A program made the position numbers and the translations under genes. A stretch of DNA of 64,000 nt from Desulfovibrio psychrotolerans (GTDB lineage: Bacteria; Desulfobacterota; Desulfovibrionia; Desulfovibrionales; Desulfovibrionaceae), in assembly GCF_013340305.1 (NCBI RefSeq), contig NZ_BLVP01000008.1, positions 62,001 to 126,000 of the forward strand, given 5' to 3'. Numbering within the stretch: the first letter of the stretch is position 1; every line of letters starts with the position of its first letter. The notes beneath the pieces were generated by a model. It saw nothing but the letters and a program-made list of their open reading frames with translations. It was not told where the DNA came from and did not search any database. Positions 33,227-43,008 of the stretch are shown here, one piece after another.

Positions 33227-34165
33227 GTGAAGATAGCACAATCCATGCTCGATCTTATTGGACGGACCCCGCTGGTGCGGCTGAACCGCGTTTCTGAAGG
33301 GTGCGGCGCGGAACTTGTGGGCAAGCTGGAGTACTTTAATCCCTGCAGTTCCGTGAAGGACCGCATAGGGTACAACATGGTGCTGGCGGGTGAGCGCGAG
33401 GGGCGCATACACAAGGATACGCTCATTGTGGAACCCACCAGCGGCAATACGGGACTTGGGCTGGCGTTTGCCTGCGCTGTGCGGGGCTATCGGCTGGTGC
33501 TGACCATGCCTGAATCCATGAGCAATGAGCGCAAGGCGCTGCTGCGCGGGTTCGGGGCGCAGCTTGTGCTTACCCCGGCAGCCAAGGGAATGCGGGGAGC
33601 CATTGCCGAGGCGGAGCGCATTGTGGCGGAAACGCCCGGAGCCTTCATGCCCCAGCAGTTCTGCAACAGGGCCAACCCGGAAATTCACCGGCTGACCACG
33701 GCGGAAGAGATTTGGCAGGATACGGACGGGGCGGTGGATATTTTTGTCTCCGGCGTGGGGACCGGCGGCACCATCACGGGAGCAGGGGCGCGGCTCAAGG
33801 AGCTGAATCCGGCCCTGCGCTGCATTGCTGTGGAGCCTGACGCCTCGCCGGTGCTTTCCGGCGGAGAGGCTGGACCGCACGCCATACAGGGTATCGGCGC
33901 GGGCTTTGTGCCGGAGGTTCTGGACAGAAGCGTCATTGACGAGGTATTTCGCGTGACCAACGAGCAGGCATTGAGCATGGCACGCCGTCTGCTGCGCGAA
34001 GAGGGCATTTTGTGCGGCATATCCTCCGGAGCCATAGCCCATGCGGCCATTGAGGTTGCCAAGAGGCCGGAAAACAAGGGCAAGCGCATTGTGTTCATCG
34101 TCTGCGACACAGGGGAAAGGTATCTTTCCACTGCGCTGTTCGCAGATGCCCAGCAGACTGCGTAG
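33227..34165 (+). CDS. cysK: Cysteine synthase (O-acetylserine sulfhydrylase)
   Basis: A 312-aa PLP enzyme making cysteine from O-acetylserine and sulfide. The PLP lysine is K44 in [29 protein letters not shown] binds substrate, and [12 protein letters not shown] binds PLP phosphate. The start is a GTG at 33227 with AAAAGGAG 6 bp before it; the longer frame upstream lacks homology. It is followed 45 bp later by a serine acetyltransferase gene on the same strand, which supplies its substrate. It sits after the nifUS terminator, so it probably has its own promoter at 33069-33226. Confidence 0.95.
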   Translation: MKIAQSMLDLIGRTPLVRLNRVSEGCGAELVGKLEYFNPCSSVKDRIGYNMVLAGEREGRIHKDTLIVEPTSGNTGLGLAFACAVRGYRLVLTMPESMSNERKALLRGFGAQLVLTPAAKGMRGAIAEAERIVAETPGAFMPQQFCNRANPEIHRLTTAEEIWQDTDGAVDIFVSGVGTGGTITGAGARLKELNPALRCIAVEPDASPVLSGGEAGPHAIQGIGAGFVPEVLDRSVIDEVFRVTNEQALSMARRLLREEGILCGISSGAIAHAAIEVAKRPENKGKRIVFIVCDTGERYLSTALFADAQQTA

Positions 34166-34210
34166 TGCTTTTGGGGACGGCGCGCAGAGACGTTATTTAA
34201 GGACAGGTAT

Positions 34211-35167
34211 ATGAAGAAGAGTCAGTTCACACCGGAAGAATTGCAGGGTATGCCCCAACTGGAAGCGGTAGTGGATGAACTGTGCGCCCCGGAATCGTAT
34301 GAGGCTGTGTATCATCAGTCTCTGCACGGTGCGCCCATGCCCTCCACGGAGGCTCTCGCGGAAGTTGTGGAGCGCCTGAAGGCGGCTCTGTTCCCCGGAT
34401 ATTACGGGCCTGCGCGGGTGGTGCTGCAGTCCATGCGTTACCATCTTTCCGCCAATCTGGACTCCATTTACCGGCTGCTTTCCGAGCAGATACGCCGGGG
34501 CGGATGCTTTATCTGCGCGGAATTTGCCAACGACTGCACCTCGTGCGAGCGCTATTCGCACGAGACTGCCATGCGGTTTCTGCAACGGCTGCCGGAAATC
34601 CGCCGTGTTCTTGCCACGGACGTGCGTGCCGCCTTTGAAGGGGACCCGGCTGCCAAAAGTCCCGGCGAGACTATTTTCTGCTATCCTTCCATCACAGCCA
34701 TGATTCATCACCGTATCGCCCATGAGCTGTACCGGCTGGATGTGCCCATCATTCCGCGCATTATAAGCGAGATGGCCCATTCCAAGACCGGCATAGACAT
34801 TCATCCCGGTGCGCAGATAGGCGAAGAGTTTTTCATTGACCACGGAACCGGTGTGGTGGTGGGCGAAACCTGCATCATCGGCAGAGGCTGCCGACTGTAT
34901 CAGGGGGTGACGCTGGGCGCGCTTTCTTTCCCCAAGGACGGCGACGGAAAGCTGGTCAAGGGCACGCCGCGCCATCCCATTCTGGAGGACAACGTGACTG
35001 TGTACGCGGGAGCCACGGTGCTGGGACGCATTACCATAGGCACGGGTACCATCATAGGCGGCAACGTGTGGGTGACCCATGATGTGCCTGCCGGGTCCAA
35101 GCTGGCGCAGGCCCGCTCTTCCGTTGCCGAGAGCAGCGACAAGATGGTGGCCAACGGCAGACGCTGA
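34211..35167 (+). CDS. cysE: Serine O-acetyltransferase (EpsC type)
   Basis: A 318-aa acetyltransferase that makes O-acetylserine from serine and acetyl-CoA. The N-terminal helical region is long (about 1-185). The left-handed beta-helix follows from TGIDIHPGAQIGEEFFIDHGTGVVVGETCIIG to ILEDNVTVYAGATVLGRITIGTGTIIGGNVWVTHDVP. The catalytic His lies in IDHGTG. The N-terminal region contains C99, C102, C109 and C112 (C-x2-C-x6-C-x2-C), not typical of Escherichia coli CysE, which might bind a metal. AGGACAGG precedes the ATG. Feedback inhibition by cysteine is usual in the family but cannot be judged here. A terminator follows at 35194. Confidence 0.92.
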   Translation: MKKSQFTPEELQGMPQLEAVVDELCAPESYEAVYHQSLHGAPMPSTEALAEVVERLKAALFPGYYGPARVVLQSMRYHLSANLDSIYRLLSEQIRRGGCFICAEFANDCTSCERYSHETAMRFLQRLPEIRRVLATDVRAAFEGDPAAKSPGETIFCYPSITAMIHHRIAHELYRLDVPIIPRIISEMAHSKTGIDIHPGAQIGEEFFIDHGTGVVVGETCIIGRGCRLYQGVTLGALSFPKDGDGKLVKGTPRHPILEDNVTVYAGATVLGRITIGTGTIIGGNVWVTHDVPAGSKLAQARSSVAESSDKMVANGRR

Positions 35168-35193
35168 ACGTGCCGTAAACTGAACATGGAAAA

Positions 35194-35229
35194 GTCCCCC
35201 GTCCTGCATAAGGGCGGGGGACGTTTTTT
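35194..35229 (+). terminator. Rho-independent terminator of cysK-cysE
   Basis: A 12-bp stem (35194-35205 with 35211-35222, one G-T pair) and 5-nt loop is followed by six T residues, 27 bp after the cysE stop. Confidence 0.9.
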
Positions 35230-35285
35230 GGCAAAGAAGAGCAGCGCGATTACGCGTAGTTATTGATGCGGGAACGGCTATGCCC

Positions 35286-35891
35286 TTACAGCATGCTCCG
35301 CATACGCTGCATGCGTACTTCCCGCGCGGCAATATCCGCACTGTGCGGGTGGCCTTGGGGCAGGAGAACGTCCAGCCCGCGCCGGGTGTACACATCAAGC
35401 CTTTCCAGCGCGCCGTGCGTGAGCAGGAGGGCGTGGTCCGGATGGCACAGCATGGCATGCAGCGTGCCGGGATCGGGCACCGGGGAGGAGGTGAGGCGGC
35501 CTGCGTAATCGGGAATTCCTGCCATGGCGGGAGCGTTGCAGGCGAGCAGATCGCCCAGCATCTGTCGCAGCCAGCCCGGCTCCGCAAAGGCGATGCCGGA
35601 AGGAAGGATGAGCGAGTAGGGGGCCTCTACCGCCGCAAGCAGGTCCATGAGCGCGGCGGCGGGAGCCACCGGGGTATCTGCGGTCTGCAAATTATGGATG
35701 GTGCCCGCTGTATGCAGTTCGTGCAGATGCAGGGCGTATGCGGTATTGCCGGAATAGTCTGCCACAGACAGCGCGTGCGGATATCCTGCCGTGGGCAGGC
35801 AGCCCAGCGTGGCGCGCAGGTGCTCCGGGGGCCCTTCGTGGTGGATGGCCACGTGCATGGGGGCGGTGGTTTTGGTGATGATGGTATGCAT
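35286..35891 (-). CDS. Glycosyltransferase-like protein of unknown function
   Basis: A 201-aa protein I do not recognise with certainty. Its pattern resembles a truncated GT-A fold: HVAIHHEGPPEHLRATLGCL at the start, a central YSLILPSGIAFAEPGWLRQML and then a DHALLLTHGALERLDVYTRRGLDVLLPQGHP segment, as seen in GT2-like proteins. A clear DxD motif is missing, so it may be inactive or bind a ligand. CGGAG precedes the ATG at 35891. Longer frames cross the tandem repeats upstream. It converges with cysE and is transcribed alone. Confidence 0.65.
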   Translation of the reverse strand: MHTIITKTTAPMHVAIHHEGPPEHLRATLGCLPTAGYPHALSVADYSGNTAYALHLHELHTAGTIHNLQTADTPVAPAAALMDLLAAVEAPYSLILPSGIAFAEPGWLRQMLGDLLACNAPAMAGIPDYAGRLTSSPVPDPGTLHAMLCHPDHALLLTHGALERLDVYTRRGLDVLLPQGHPHSADIAAREVRMQRMRSML

Positions 35892-36335
35892 GGCTGGCTC
35901 CGGGAAAAAAGTGCGTGTGTCTTCCTGTATGGGAAGTGTATGCATGTTCCGGGCCATGCCGGGCCTCGTCAGGTCATGTGGGGTCATGTCAGGCTCTGCC
36001 GGGTCATGCCGGGCCATGCTGGGTCATGACGGATTCAGCACCGGAACGTACTGTCCATCGGGGTTCCGGGAGAGAGAACGGGCTGATGATACGTGCAGGC
36101 GCAGGTCTTGGGCCACAGACGTAGCCGGAAGCAGGGCGCAACGATGCGCGACGGCGGGCAACGGCAGGCAGCAGAAGGCAAAGAGCGGTCTATCCATACT
36201 GGCAATAATCCCCGGAATGATGTAGAGTTATGGATGATGTCGGCCTGTCTGTACGGGGCAGTCGGCCTCTTTACAGAATTCTGACCGCCGCCGCGGCACC
36301 TTGCAGGGGCCGGAGGCGCAGACAAGGGGATTGGC
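35892..36335. other. Divergent intergenic region with repeats
   Basis: About 445 bp between divergent genes. From about 35949 to 36032 it holds a degenerate repeat of gccgggtcatg-like units. The rest should contain promoters for both neighbours. No gene or conserved RNA is recognised. Confidence 0.5.
35949..36032. repeat. Degenerate 10-11-bp tandem repeat
   Basis: Successive units of the form (gc)cgggtcatg, with variants such as tcaggtcatg, ggggtcatg and gggccatgct, run for about 80 bp upstream of the glycosyltransferase-like gene. Confidence 0.75.
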
Positions 36336-39300
36336 ATGGTTACGTTTCACCAATGCAGGGAGTGGGTGCGCGCACGGCTGGGCAGGCGTTCGCGCATGGT
36401 CATCATCGTCTGCGCTGCGCTGTTCCTTGTGTATGTGGCGGCGGGTTTTCTTGCAGCAGGACCTGTGCTGCGATCTGTGCTTACTCAGGCTCTGACGGAG
36501 CATCTGCACCGCGAAACATCCATAGGGGCGGTGCGCGTGAATCCGCTGACCTACCGGGTGCAGGTGGAAGACCTTGCCGTGGCGCAGAAGGAAGGCGAAG
36601 GGGTCATGGTGGCGTTTGACCTTCTGGACATGCGTTTGCACGCCCTTTCGCTTTTTAAGCTGGCACCGGTGCTCAGCCATCTGCGGCTGGTGAATCCGCA
36701 GGTGGACGTGGCGTTTCTCGGGGAGAACGAGTTTTCTTTCTCCGATCTTATTGCGCCGGCGCAGGAGACGGAGAACCCGCACGAAGGGAACGCGACCAGG
36801 GAGAGCGGCGGCGTTTTTCCGTTCCGTGTGAACAATCTGGCTGTGCAGAACGGCACGGTCACCTTCCGCGATATGCCGCGCAAGGTGACGCATGTGGTTT
36901 CTGAACTGGATTTCAGCGTGCCGTTTACTTCCAGCCTGCGCGGTGACGCGGAGGAGTATGTGGAGCCTTCGCTGAAGGCGTTGGTGAACGGGCAGCCCGT
37001 GGCGGCGGTGGGAAGGACGAAGCCCTTTGACAGAACGCTGGTGACGGAATTTGTTTTTGAGACCGAGGCGCTGGATCTTGCGCGTTACTGGGAATATGTG
37101 CCGGTAAAGACGCCGCTGCGTCTGGTTTCCGGCACCTGTACGGCGGCGGTGACCATGCGGTTCAGCCGTCCGGATGAGGAACACACGCAGATGGATGTTT
37201 CCGGCATGGTCAAGCTTGCAGATGTGCAGGTGACGGCCAAGGGCAAGGAGCAGCCCGTGCTGGGTTTCTCGCTGTTCTCTGTGGATGTGGAGTCGTTCTC
37301 CCTGTATGAGGGGCTGCTCTCTGTCCGCGAAGTGCGGCTGGAATCGCCGGTGGTGCGTGCGGGCAGGGATGCGGCGGGAACGCTGGACTGGGCGGGCTAT
37401 CTGCCTTCCGGTACTGCGGGAGATGTGAAATCGGCCGGTCCTTCCCTGCAGGCAGATATAAAGCGGGTGGCTGTGCGTGCCGGACGAGTGGAGTGGCAGG
37501 ACCGTGCGGTGCCGGGGGGATTTTCTAAGCGGGTGCAGCCTGTTGTGCTTACCGCAACCAACCTGACCACCCGAAAGGGCGCAGCGGCGGGGCTGGACCT
37601 TGCCATTGGCGATAAGGAACGGGTGACGGTGAAGGGGTCTGTTTCGCTGGACCCTGTGCGGGCGGATGTGGATGTGGCGGTTTCCGGCGTGGACCTTGCC
37701 GCGTACGGTCCCTACTGGGCCGGATTGCTGCCGCTGAAGGTGGATTCCGGCGTGGCGGGAGTTGCGCTGCATGCTGTGTATGACGCCGGTCTCACATCAA
37801 AACAGACGTCTAATCCGGCTGCAGGCCAGAAAATTGATCAGGCATCGGGTAGCACCCCGGACGTGCGGATATCCAAGGCTTCGGCAACGCTGGAGAACCT
37901 TGCCCTGCGTAAGGAGGAGAATAAGTCGCCCTCCGTGTCGCTTGAGCGACTTGCCGTGACGGGCGGGCAGATGAATCTGCGGGAGCGCACTGCCTCTGTG
38001 GAGCAGGTGCTGCTGGGCAAGCCTGAAGTGCGGGTTGTTCTGTACCCTGCCGGGCTGGATTTGGTGGAGATGTTTGCCGGGCAGGATGCTGCTGCGGCGG
38101 GGGGCGGTGGCAAATCTGCAAACGGGGCCGATTCAGGGGCCGGTTCAGGGAGCGGTGAGGATGCAGCCGCATGGCAGGCGCGGGTGGACAGGTTTGTCGT
38201 GGAAGAGGGGCGTCTGGCTTTTGTGGACCGCACTCTGCCTTCTCCGGGCCGAATTTTCTTCAATAACCTGACGCTTGCCGTGGAGGGTGTTTCCACCGAT
38301 CTGGGGCAGCCGCTTCCGCTTTCTTTTTCCGCTGCCGTGGGTGGCGGTTCGGCAGAGCGGGGGAACCGGGGCATGATGCGGGTGGACGGAACCGTGCGTC
38401 CGCAGCCTATGGATATTCAGGTGCGGGTGCGGCATGAAAACCTGCCTCTGGCCATTCTGGACCCCTACGTGGGGGCGTATACGGACGTTATGCTGGCAGG
38501 GGGCGTGATAAACGCCGATTTGGAAAACCGCGTCTCGCAGGCGGGGGCCGAGGCTCCGCTGCAGTTTGCCTCCAAGGGAAATGCGCGGGTGAACGGGCTG
38601 CTGCTGCGCGACTCCGCCGATTCTTCCCACGTGGCGAGCTTTACGTCGCTGGAGGTGCAGAAGTATGCCGCATCCAGTGCGGAATCGAGCATGCGCATTG
38701 AGGAGGTGGCCCTGAACGGGCTGCAGGTGGATGCCCGCATGGACAAGGACGGAGTGCTGAATATTCTGCGTCTGCTGCGGATTTCCGGCGGCGCGGAACA
38801 GGCGGGCGGCTCCGGCAACGATACGAAGACGCAGGCACCGGAAGCAGCAGTTCAGGCCGGGCAGGTGGCTGCTGCGGAGCAGGCGCAGGAGGCCGGACAG
38901 GGGAGTGGACAGGCGGGACTGACACCGCTGTTCCGCTCCATAGGCATAGACAGGGTGCGCGTGAACAACGGTGCCCTGCGCTTCACCGACCGAACGCTCG
39001 CGCCACCCTTTACATCTGCCATGACCGAGCTGAACGTGCGTCTGGACGGGCTTTCGCTGGCGGATGATGCCCGCCCCGCCTTTGACCTGACGGCCAAGCT
39101 GGACAATCAGCCCCTGTCGCTCAAAGGGGTGGCCAATCCGCTGGTTGTGCCCATCTATTCCGACCTTGCGCTCAAATTGAACGGCATAGACCTTGTGTCT
39201 CTGTCTCCCTACGCCCTGCGCAGTCTGGGGTATCCCATTGAACGGGGGCGGCTGTATGCGGACGTGAGCTTTATGACGCAGGATTGGGTGCTCAAGGCAC

Positions 39301-40145
39301 ATAACAAGATATTTTTGCAACAGATGCGGCTGGGAGAGAGGGACAGAAGCCCGGGCGCGCCCAATATTCCGGTGCGGCTGGGCCTTGCCCTGCTGGGGGA
39401 TTCTGCTGGAAATGTGGAGATTGACCTGCCCATTTCCGGCAGGCTGGACGACCCGCAGTTTCTGACCGGAGGCATCATCTTCAAGGCGTTTGTCAACCTG
39501 ATCTTCAGGGCGGTGACATCGCCCTTTGCCCTGTTGGGTAACATTGTGGGCGGGGTAGGCGGAGACGGCGGGGGAGATGCGCAGTATTCCGTGTTCGACC
39601 CCGGTTCTGCCCGACTGAACGAGGAGCAGTTGACCAACTTGCAGACGGTGGCGGATTTTCTGATCAAGAAGCCTGCCATCCGGCTGGAGATTATTGGATA
39701 CGCAGACCCGCAGGCGGATGCGCGCGGCATGGTGGAACTCGGGTTGCTGCGGGCGGTGCAGGCGGCGCGGCATGACGACCTTTCCCGCCGTCAACGGACA
39801 GCCATAGCCGTGGAGGATGTGCAGATTGCGCCGGAAGAGTACGTGGAATATCTGACACAGGCCTACAAGGACGCACCGGAAACGGAAAACGACCCGCGTC
39901 CCAGAGGGATGTTCGGCTTCAAGGATGCCACGGTGGAGGAAATGGAGGCGTTTTTGCGCTCCCGCACCACCGTGAGCCCGGCCGATCTGGAAGAACTGGC
40001 ATCGGCCCGCGCCAAGGCTGTGCAGGAAGCCATTCTGCGTCTGAACCCGGAGCTTGCGCCGCGCGTTTCTCTGGCCGGTGGAAGCAGGAAGGCCCCGGAA
40101 AAGGCCGGTGTTCCGGCGCATCGTGCGGAACTGACCGTGCGCTGA
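36336..40145 (+). CDS. DUF748 (AsmA-like) giant envelope protein
   Basis: A 1269-aa protein of the DUF748 family, related to AsmA-like proteins that span the periplasm and move lipids or assist outer-membrane assembly. One N-terminal transmembrane helix (about 21-43) is followed by a long beta-rich periplasmic part with repeated patterns of the type FVDRTLPSPGRIFFNNLTLAVEG and FTDRTLAPPFTSAMTELNVRLDG. Near the C terminus lie LLGNIVGGVGG, DPGSARLNEEQLTNLQTVADFLIKKPAIRLEIIGYADP (an OmpA-like segment) and a tail. Low-complexity Ala/Gly/Gln stretches interrupt it near 590 and 830. AAGGGG precedes the ATG. It appears monocistronic. The exact cargo is unknown. Confidence 0.9.
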   Translation: MVTFHQCREWVRARLGRRSRMVIIVCAALFLVYVAAGFLAAGPVLRSVLTQALTEHLHRETSIGAVRVNPLTYRVQVEDLAVAQKEGEGVMVAFDLLDMRLHALSLFKLAPVLSHLRLVNPQVDVAFLGENEFSFSDLIAPAQETENPHEGNATRESGGVFPFRVNNLAVQNGTVTFRDMPRKVTHVVSELDFSVPFTSSLRGDAEEYVEPSLKALVNGQPVAAVGRTKPFDRTLVTEFVFETEALDLARYWEYVPVKTPLRLVSGTCTAAVTMRFSRPDEEHTQMDVSGMVKLADVQVTAKGKEQPVLGFSLFSVDVESFSLYEGLLSVREVRLESPVVRAGRDAAGTLDWAGYLPSGTAGDVKSAGPSLQADIKRVAVRAGRVEWQDRAVPGGFSKRVQPVVLTATNLTTRKGAAAGLDLAIGDKERVTVKGSVSLDPVRADVDVAVSGVDLAAYGPYWAGLLPLKVDSGVAGVALHAVYDAGLTSKQTSNPAAGQKIDQASGSTPDVRISKASATLENLALRKEENKSPSVSLERLAVTGGQMNLRERTASVEQVLLGKPEVRVVLYPAGLDLVEMFAGQDAAAAGGGGKSANGADSGAGSGSGEDAAAWQARVDRFVVEEGRLAFVDRTLPSPGRIFFNNLTLAVEGVSTDLGQPLPLSFSAAVGGGSAERGNRGMMRVDGTVRPQPMDIQVRVRHENLPLAILDPYVGAYTDVMLAGGVINADLENRVSQAGAEAPLQFASKGNARVNGLLLRDSADSSHVASFTSLEVQKYAASSAESSMRIEEVALNGLQVDARMDKDGVLNILRLLRISGGAEQAGGSGNDTKTQAPEAAVQAGQVAAAEQAQEAGQGSGQAGLTPLFRSIGIDRVRVNNGALRFTDRTLAPPFTSAMTELNVRLDGLSLADDARPAFDLTAKLDNQPLSLKGVANPLVVPIYSDLALKLNGIDLVSLSPYALRSLGYPIERGRLYADVSFMTQDWVLKAHNKIFLQQMRLGERDRSPGAPNIPVRLGLALLGDSAGNVEIDLPISGRLDDPQFLTGGIIFKAFVNLIFRAVTSPFALLGNIVGGVGGDGGGDAQYSVFDPGSARLNEEQLTNLQTVADFLIKKPAIRLEIIGYADPQADARGMVELGLLRAVQAARHDDLSRRQRTAIAVEDVQIAPEEYVEYLTQAYKDAPETENDPRPRGMFGFKDATVEEMEAFLRSRTTVSPADLEELASARAKAVQEAILRLNPELAPRVSLAGGSRKAPEKAGVPAHRAELTVR

Positions 40146-40218
40146 GGAGTGTTGTTTGCACAGCGGAAACGCCTGTTACGAATACGCCAGCCACGAATAT
40201 GTCTGTTGCAAGAAGCTT

Positions 40219-40258
40219 GAAAAAAATCCCCCCCTGTGCCGATGGGCGCAGGGGGGAT
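40219..40258 (-). terminator. Rho-independent terminator of the LonB-like gene
   Basis: A GC-rich stem (40226-40240 with 40245-40258, one bulged C and a wobble pair) is followed on the minus strand by seven T residues (40226-40220), 21 bp after the protease stop. Confidence 0.88.
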
Positions 40259-40279
40259 GTGCTGTTCTGCGGGGCAGGA

Positions 40280-42709
40280 CTACCGTTTGGACTTGTAGGC
40301 CCGTTCGGCCAGCTTGCCCAGTTCGGAGAGTCGCCTGTCCACCTTGTCGAAGATGGAGCCGCGCGTGAAGGTGCCGTCCTTGCGCTGTTTTCCGGCGGTG
40401 ACACCGGTGAGCAGTTCCATGGCTTCCGTGATGTGGCTGATGGGGTATATGGCGAAGGTTCCGGCCTCTACCGCCGCCACCACTTCCTTTTTGAGCATGA
40501 GCTGGTCCACGTTGTCGGCGGGCATGAGCACGCCCTGATCTCCCGTGAGCCCGCGGCGGTTGCAGATATCGTAGAATCCTTCAATCTTGCGGGTCACGCC
40601 GCCCACGGCCATGATCTGGCCGGTCTGCGAAACCGCGCCGGTGAAGGCCAGTGACTGGCGCAGCGGCACGGCGGACAGGGCCGAAAGCAGCGCGGCGAGC
40701 TCCGCACCGGAGGCGGAATCGCCCTCAATGCCCGCGTAGCTCTGTTCGAAATAGAGCGAGCCGGTCATGACCAGCGGCTTGTTCTGGGCGAACATGCCCA
40801 GAAGGTAGCTTTTCAGAATCATCATGGCCTTGGTATGGATGGGGCCGCCCAACTCCGCTTCGCGTTCGAGGTCGATGATGCCGCCGTGTCCCACACCCAC
40901 GGTGCAGGATATCTGGTGTGGCAGGCCGAATTCGAAATCGCCGTAGAAGCTGACAGCAAGGCCGTTCACCCGGCCCACGGCAACGCCGGAAGTCTGCACC
41001 TTGATGAGCTGGCGGTCATAATCCTCCATGAACATCTCTTCATACAGATTGTTGCGGTAGTAGCGGGCCACCAGCGCATCGTGCACGGTTTCCGCGTCTA
41101 CCACGAGGCGTTTTTTCATGCGCGCAAATGCCGAGGCTTCCAGCATGAGTTCCCGTATCTGCGGGAACCGCAGGGAGAGTTTTCTCTGGTCCTCGATGAG
41201 GCGTGAGCCGTAGTCCACCATGCTGGCAAGGCCGGTGCGGTCGAAGGGCAGAAGGTCGCAGTCGTCGATAATGCCCGCCAGACGGTTCAGGTATATGCGC
41301 ACCCCTTCCGCGTTGCGCGGCATGGATTCGCTCATGTGCGCCTTGATCTTGAAGAGCTTGTGGAAGCGGTCGTCATTCTGCAGCAGGTGTTCGTGGATGT
41401 CTTCCGGTCCGATGAGAATGACCTTGAGGTCCAGCATGAGCGGTTCCGGCTCTATGCCCTTGGCCTTGGTGGTATCCTGCCCGTCGCCCGCGTCTTCTAT
41501 GCGGGCGATGCCGGAGCGTAGGGCGCGCATAAGCCCTTCCCACGCGCCGGTTTGGGAAAGCAGGTCCTCTATGTGCATGACCAGAAAGCCGCCGTTGGCC
41601 TGATGGATGGAGCCGGATTTGACCAGCGTGTAGTCCGTGACCAGGGCGCCCATTTCCGATTCGCGCTCTATGCAGCCCAGCAGGTTGGACACGGTGGGGT
41701 GGTCGTCCACCACGATGGGCGCGCCTGTGGTTTCCGAGTGGTCCACGAAAAGGTTTATCTCGTACCGGGCGGTTATGTCTTCCGAAGGCAGGGAGGCGAA
41801 AATGCTTTCCGGCGTGCCCGCCGGGGCTGCGGGAGCCGCTTCCCGCTGGGCGAACTGTTCGATATTCTCCAGAATGTCGTTCTGCATGGCCGTGAAGAAG
41901 GCGGCAAGGTCTTCGCTTTCGCAGGCGGTGAGAAATTTGTCGGTCACGGGGGTCAGGATGTCTTGCAGCACCTCGCGCGCAAGGTCCTGGTCCAGCGAGC
42001 GTTCGTCCGTGCGCAGGGCCTGTTCCGCAGTGGACATTTTGCGCATGAGCGCAGACATGACCTGCAGGAGCTTGTCGCCCTTGGTCTTCAGGTTCTGCCG
42101 CAGGTCGGTATCCAGACGCTCGAACTCCTCTTCAGAGAGCCGTTTTCCTTCGATGAGCGGATAGAGTGTCATGGCACCGGAATCGTCAAGGTCCATGTTG
42201 AACCCTTCGCTCACGGCTACGTCATCCATTTCCTTGAACAGTCTGTCGCGCTCGTCCTGAAAGCGGTCCATGATATGGCTGCGTTTTTTCAGGTAGGCGT
42301 CGTTTTCAAACCGCACGGGCAGTTCCTTGCGTACCTTGGTGACAGCCTGCGCTAGTTCGGTCTTCAGCCTGCGTCCCTGACCGGCGGGCAGCGAGATGAG
42401 GTCGGGGCTGTCCGGGTCTTCGAAGTTGTTTACGTAGATGAGGTCCGGGGGCGTGGGCATCTTTTCGGCACGGGGGCGAAGAAATTCCTGCAGCATAAAA
42501 TTGCGGCCAAGGGTGGCACCGCCCGCAAGGTACACGTTGTAGCCGTTGTTATGAATGGAAAGGGCCAGTTCCAGCGCCTGCAAGGCTCTGGGCTGTGGCG
42601 TGCGACGGAGCGGCTTGCGGGGAATGCTTTTGCTGTCTTCGTAGGGAAGGCGGGAAGGGTCCAGCGTGGTGCGCAGTTTTTGTGCGGGAAGGGGACGAAC
42701 GGTACTCAT
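40280..42709 (-). CDS. LonB-like AAA protease (AAA_32 type)
   Basis: An 809-aa protein of the group of Lon-related proteases with an AAA_32 N-terminal part and a C-terminal Lon protease domain. The proteolytic Ser is in EGDSASGAELAALLSAL. The Lys of the Ser-Lys dyad should be the one in VGGVTRKIEGFYDIC. The middle includes HQANGGFLVMHIEDLL (Walker B-like position) and KVILIGPEDIHEHL. The P-loop region near residue 60 reads LAGGATLGRNFM and lacks the usual Lys, so ATP binding may be altered. AGGAG precedes the ATG at 42709. Such proteases degrade misfolded or regulatory proteins; specific targets are unknown. Transcribed alone with its own terminator. Confidence 0.92.
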   Translation of the reverse strand: MSTVRPLPAQKLRTTLDPSRLPYEDSKSIPRKPLRRTPQPRALQALELALSIHNNGYNVYLAGGATLGRNFMLQEFLRPRAEKMPTPPDLIYVNNFEDPDSPDLISLPAGQGRRLKTELAQAVTKVRKELPVRFENDAYLKKRSHIMDRFQDERDRLFKEMDDVAVSEGFNMDLDDSGAMTLYPLIEGKRLSEEEFERLDTDLRQNLKTKGDKLLQVMSALMRKMSTAEQALRTDERSLDQDLAREVLQDILTPVTDKFLTACESEDLAAFFTAMQNDILENIEQFAQREAAPAAPAGTPESIFASLPSEDITARYEINLFVDHSETTGAPIVVDDHPTVSNLLGCIERESEMGALVTDYTLVKSGSIHQANGGFLVMHIEDLLSQTGAWEGLMRALRSGIARIEDAGDGQDTTKAKGIEPEPLMLDLKVILIGPEDIHEHLLQNDDRFHKLFKIKAHMSESMPRNAEGVRIYLNRLAGIIDDCDLLPFDRTGLASMVDYGSRLIEDQRKLSLRFPQIRELMLEASAFARMKKRLVVDAETVHDALVARYYRNNLYEEMFMEDYDRQLIKVQTSGVAVGRVNGLAVSFYGDFEFGLPHQISCTVGVGHGGIIDLEREAELGGPIHTKAMMILKSYLLGMFAQNKPLVMTGSLYFEQSYAGIEGDSASGAELAALLSALSAVPLRQSLAFTGAVSQTGQIMAVGGVTRKIEGFYDICNRRGLTGDQGVLMPADNVDQLMLKKEVVAAVEAGTFAIYPISHITEAMELLTGVTAGKQRKDGTFTRGSIFDKVDRRLSELGKLAERAYKSKR

Positions 42710-43008
42710 GATGCTCCTGCATGGGAAATGATGATGGCGAATCCGCAGCATAGCGTTTTGGCATCCGCTTGTCACGCGGGGTATGCGGGCATGCCGCGGG
42801 CGCACCGGAAATGGCGGGAGTGGGCGCATTGTCCGTTTGTCAGGCGTGGGACTTGGGCGTATGGTATACGCTGTGCCCCTGTTCCGCGTGTTTTCCATGT
42901 TCCGCATGTTCCACGTGTTCCGGTACGCGGGGAGGGGGCGGTAAGGGCCAAGTTGCGGCTGCACCAGTATGCGGTGGCTGCGGGATATGCAGCCGGAAAG
43001 GGGATAGG

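Noticed and set aside
38145-40121. 658-codon minus-strand frame
   Set aside because: It is antisense to the DUF748 gene and has no coding signature.
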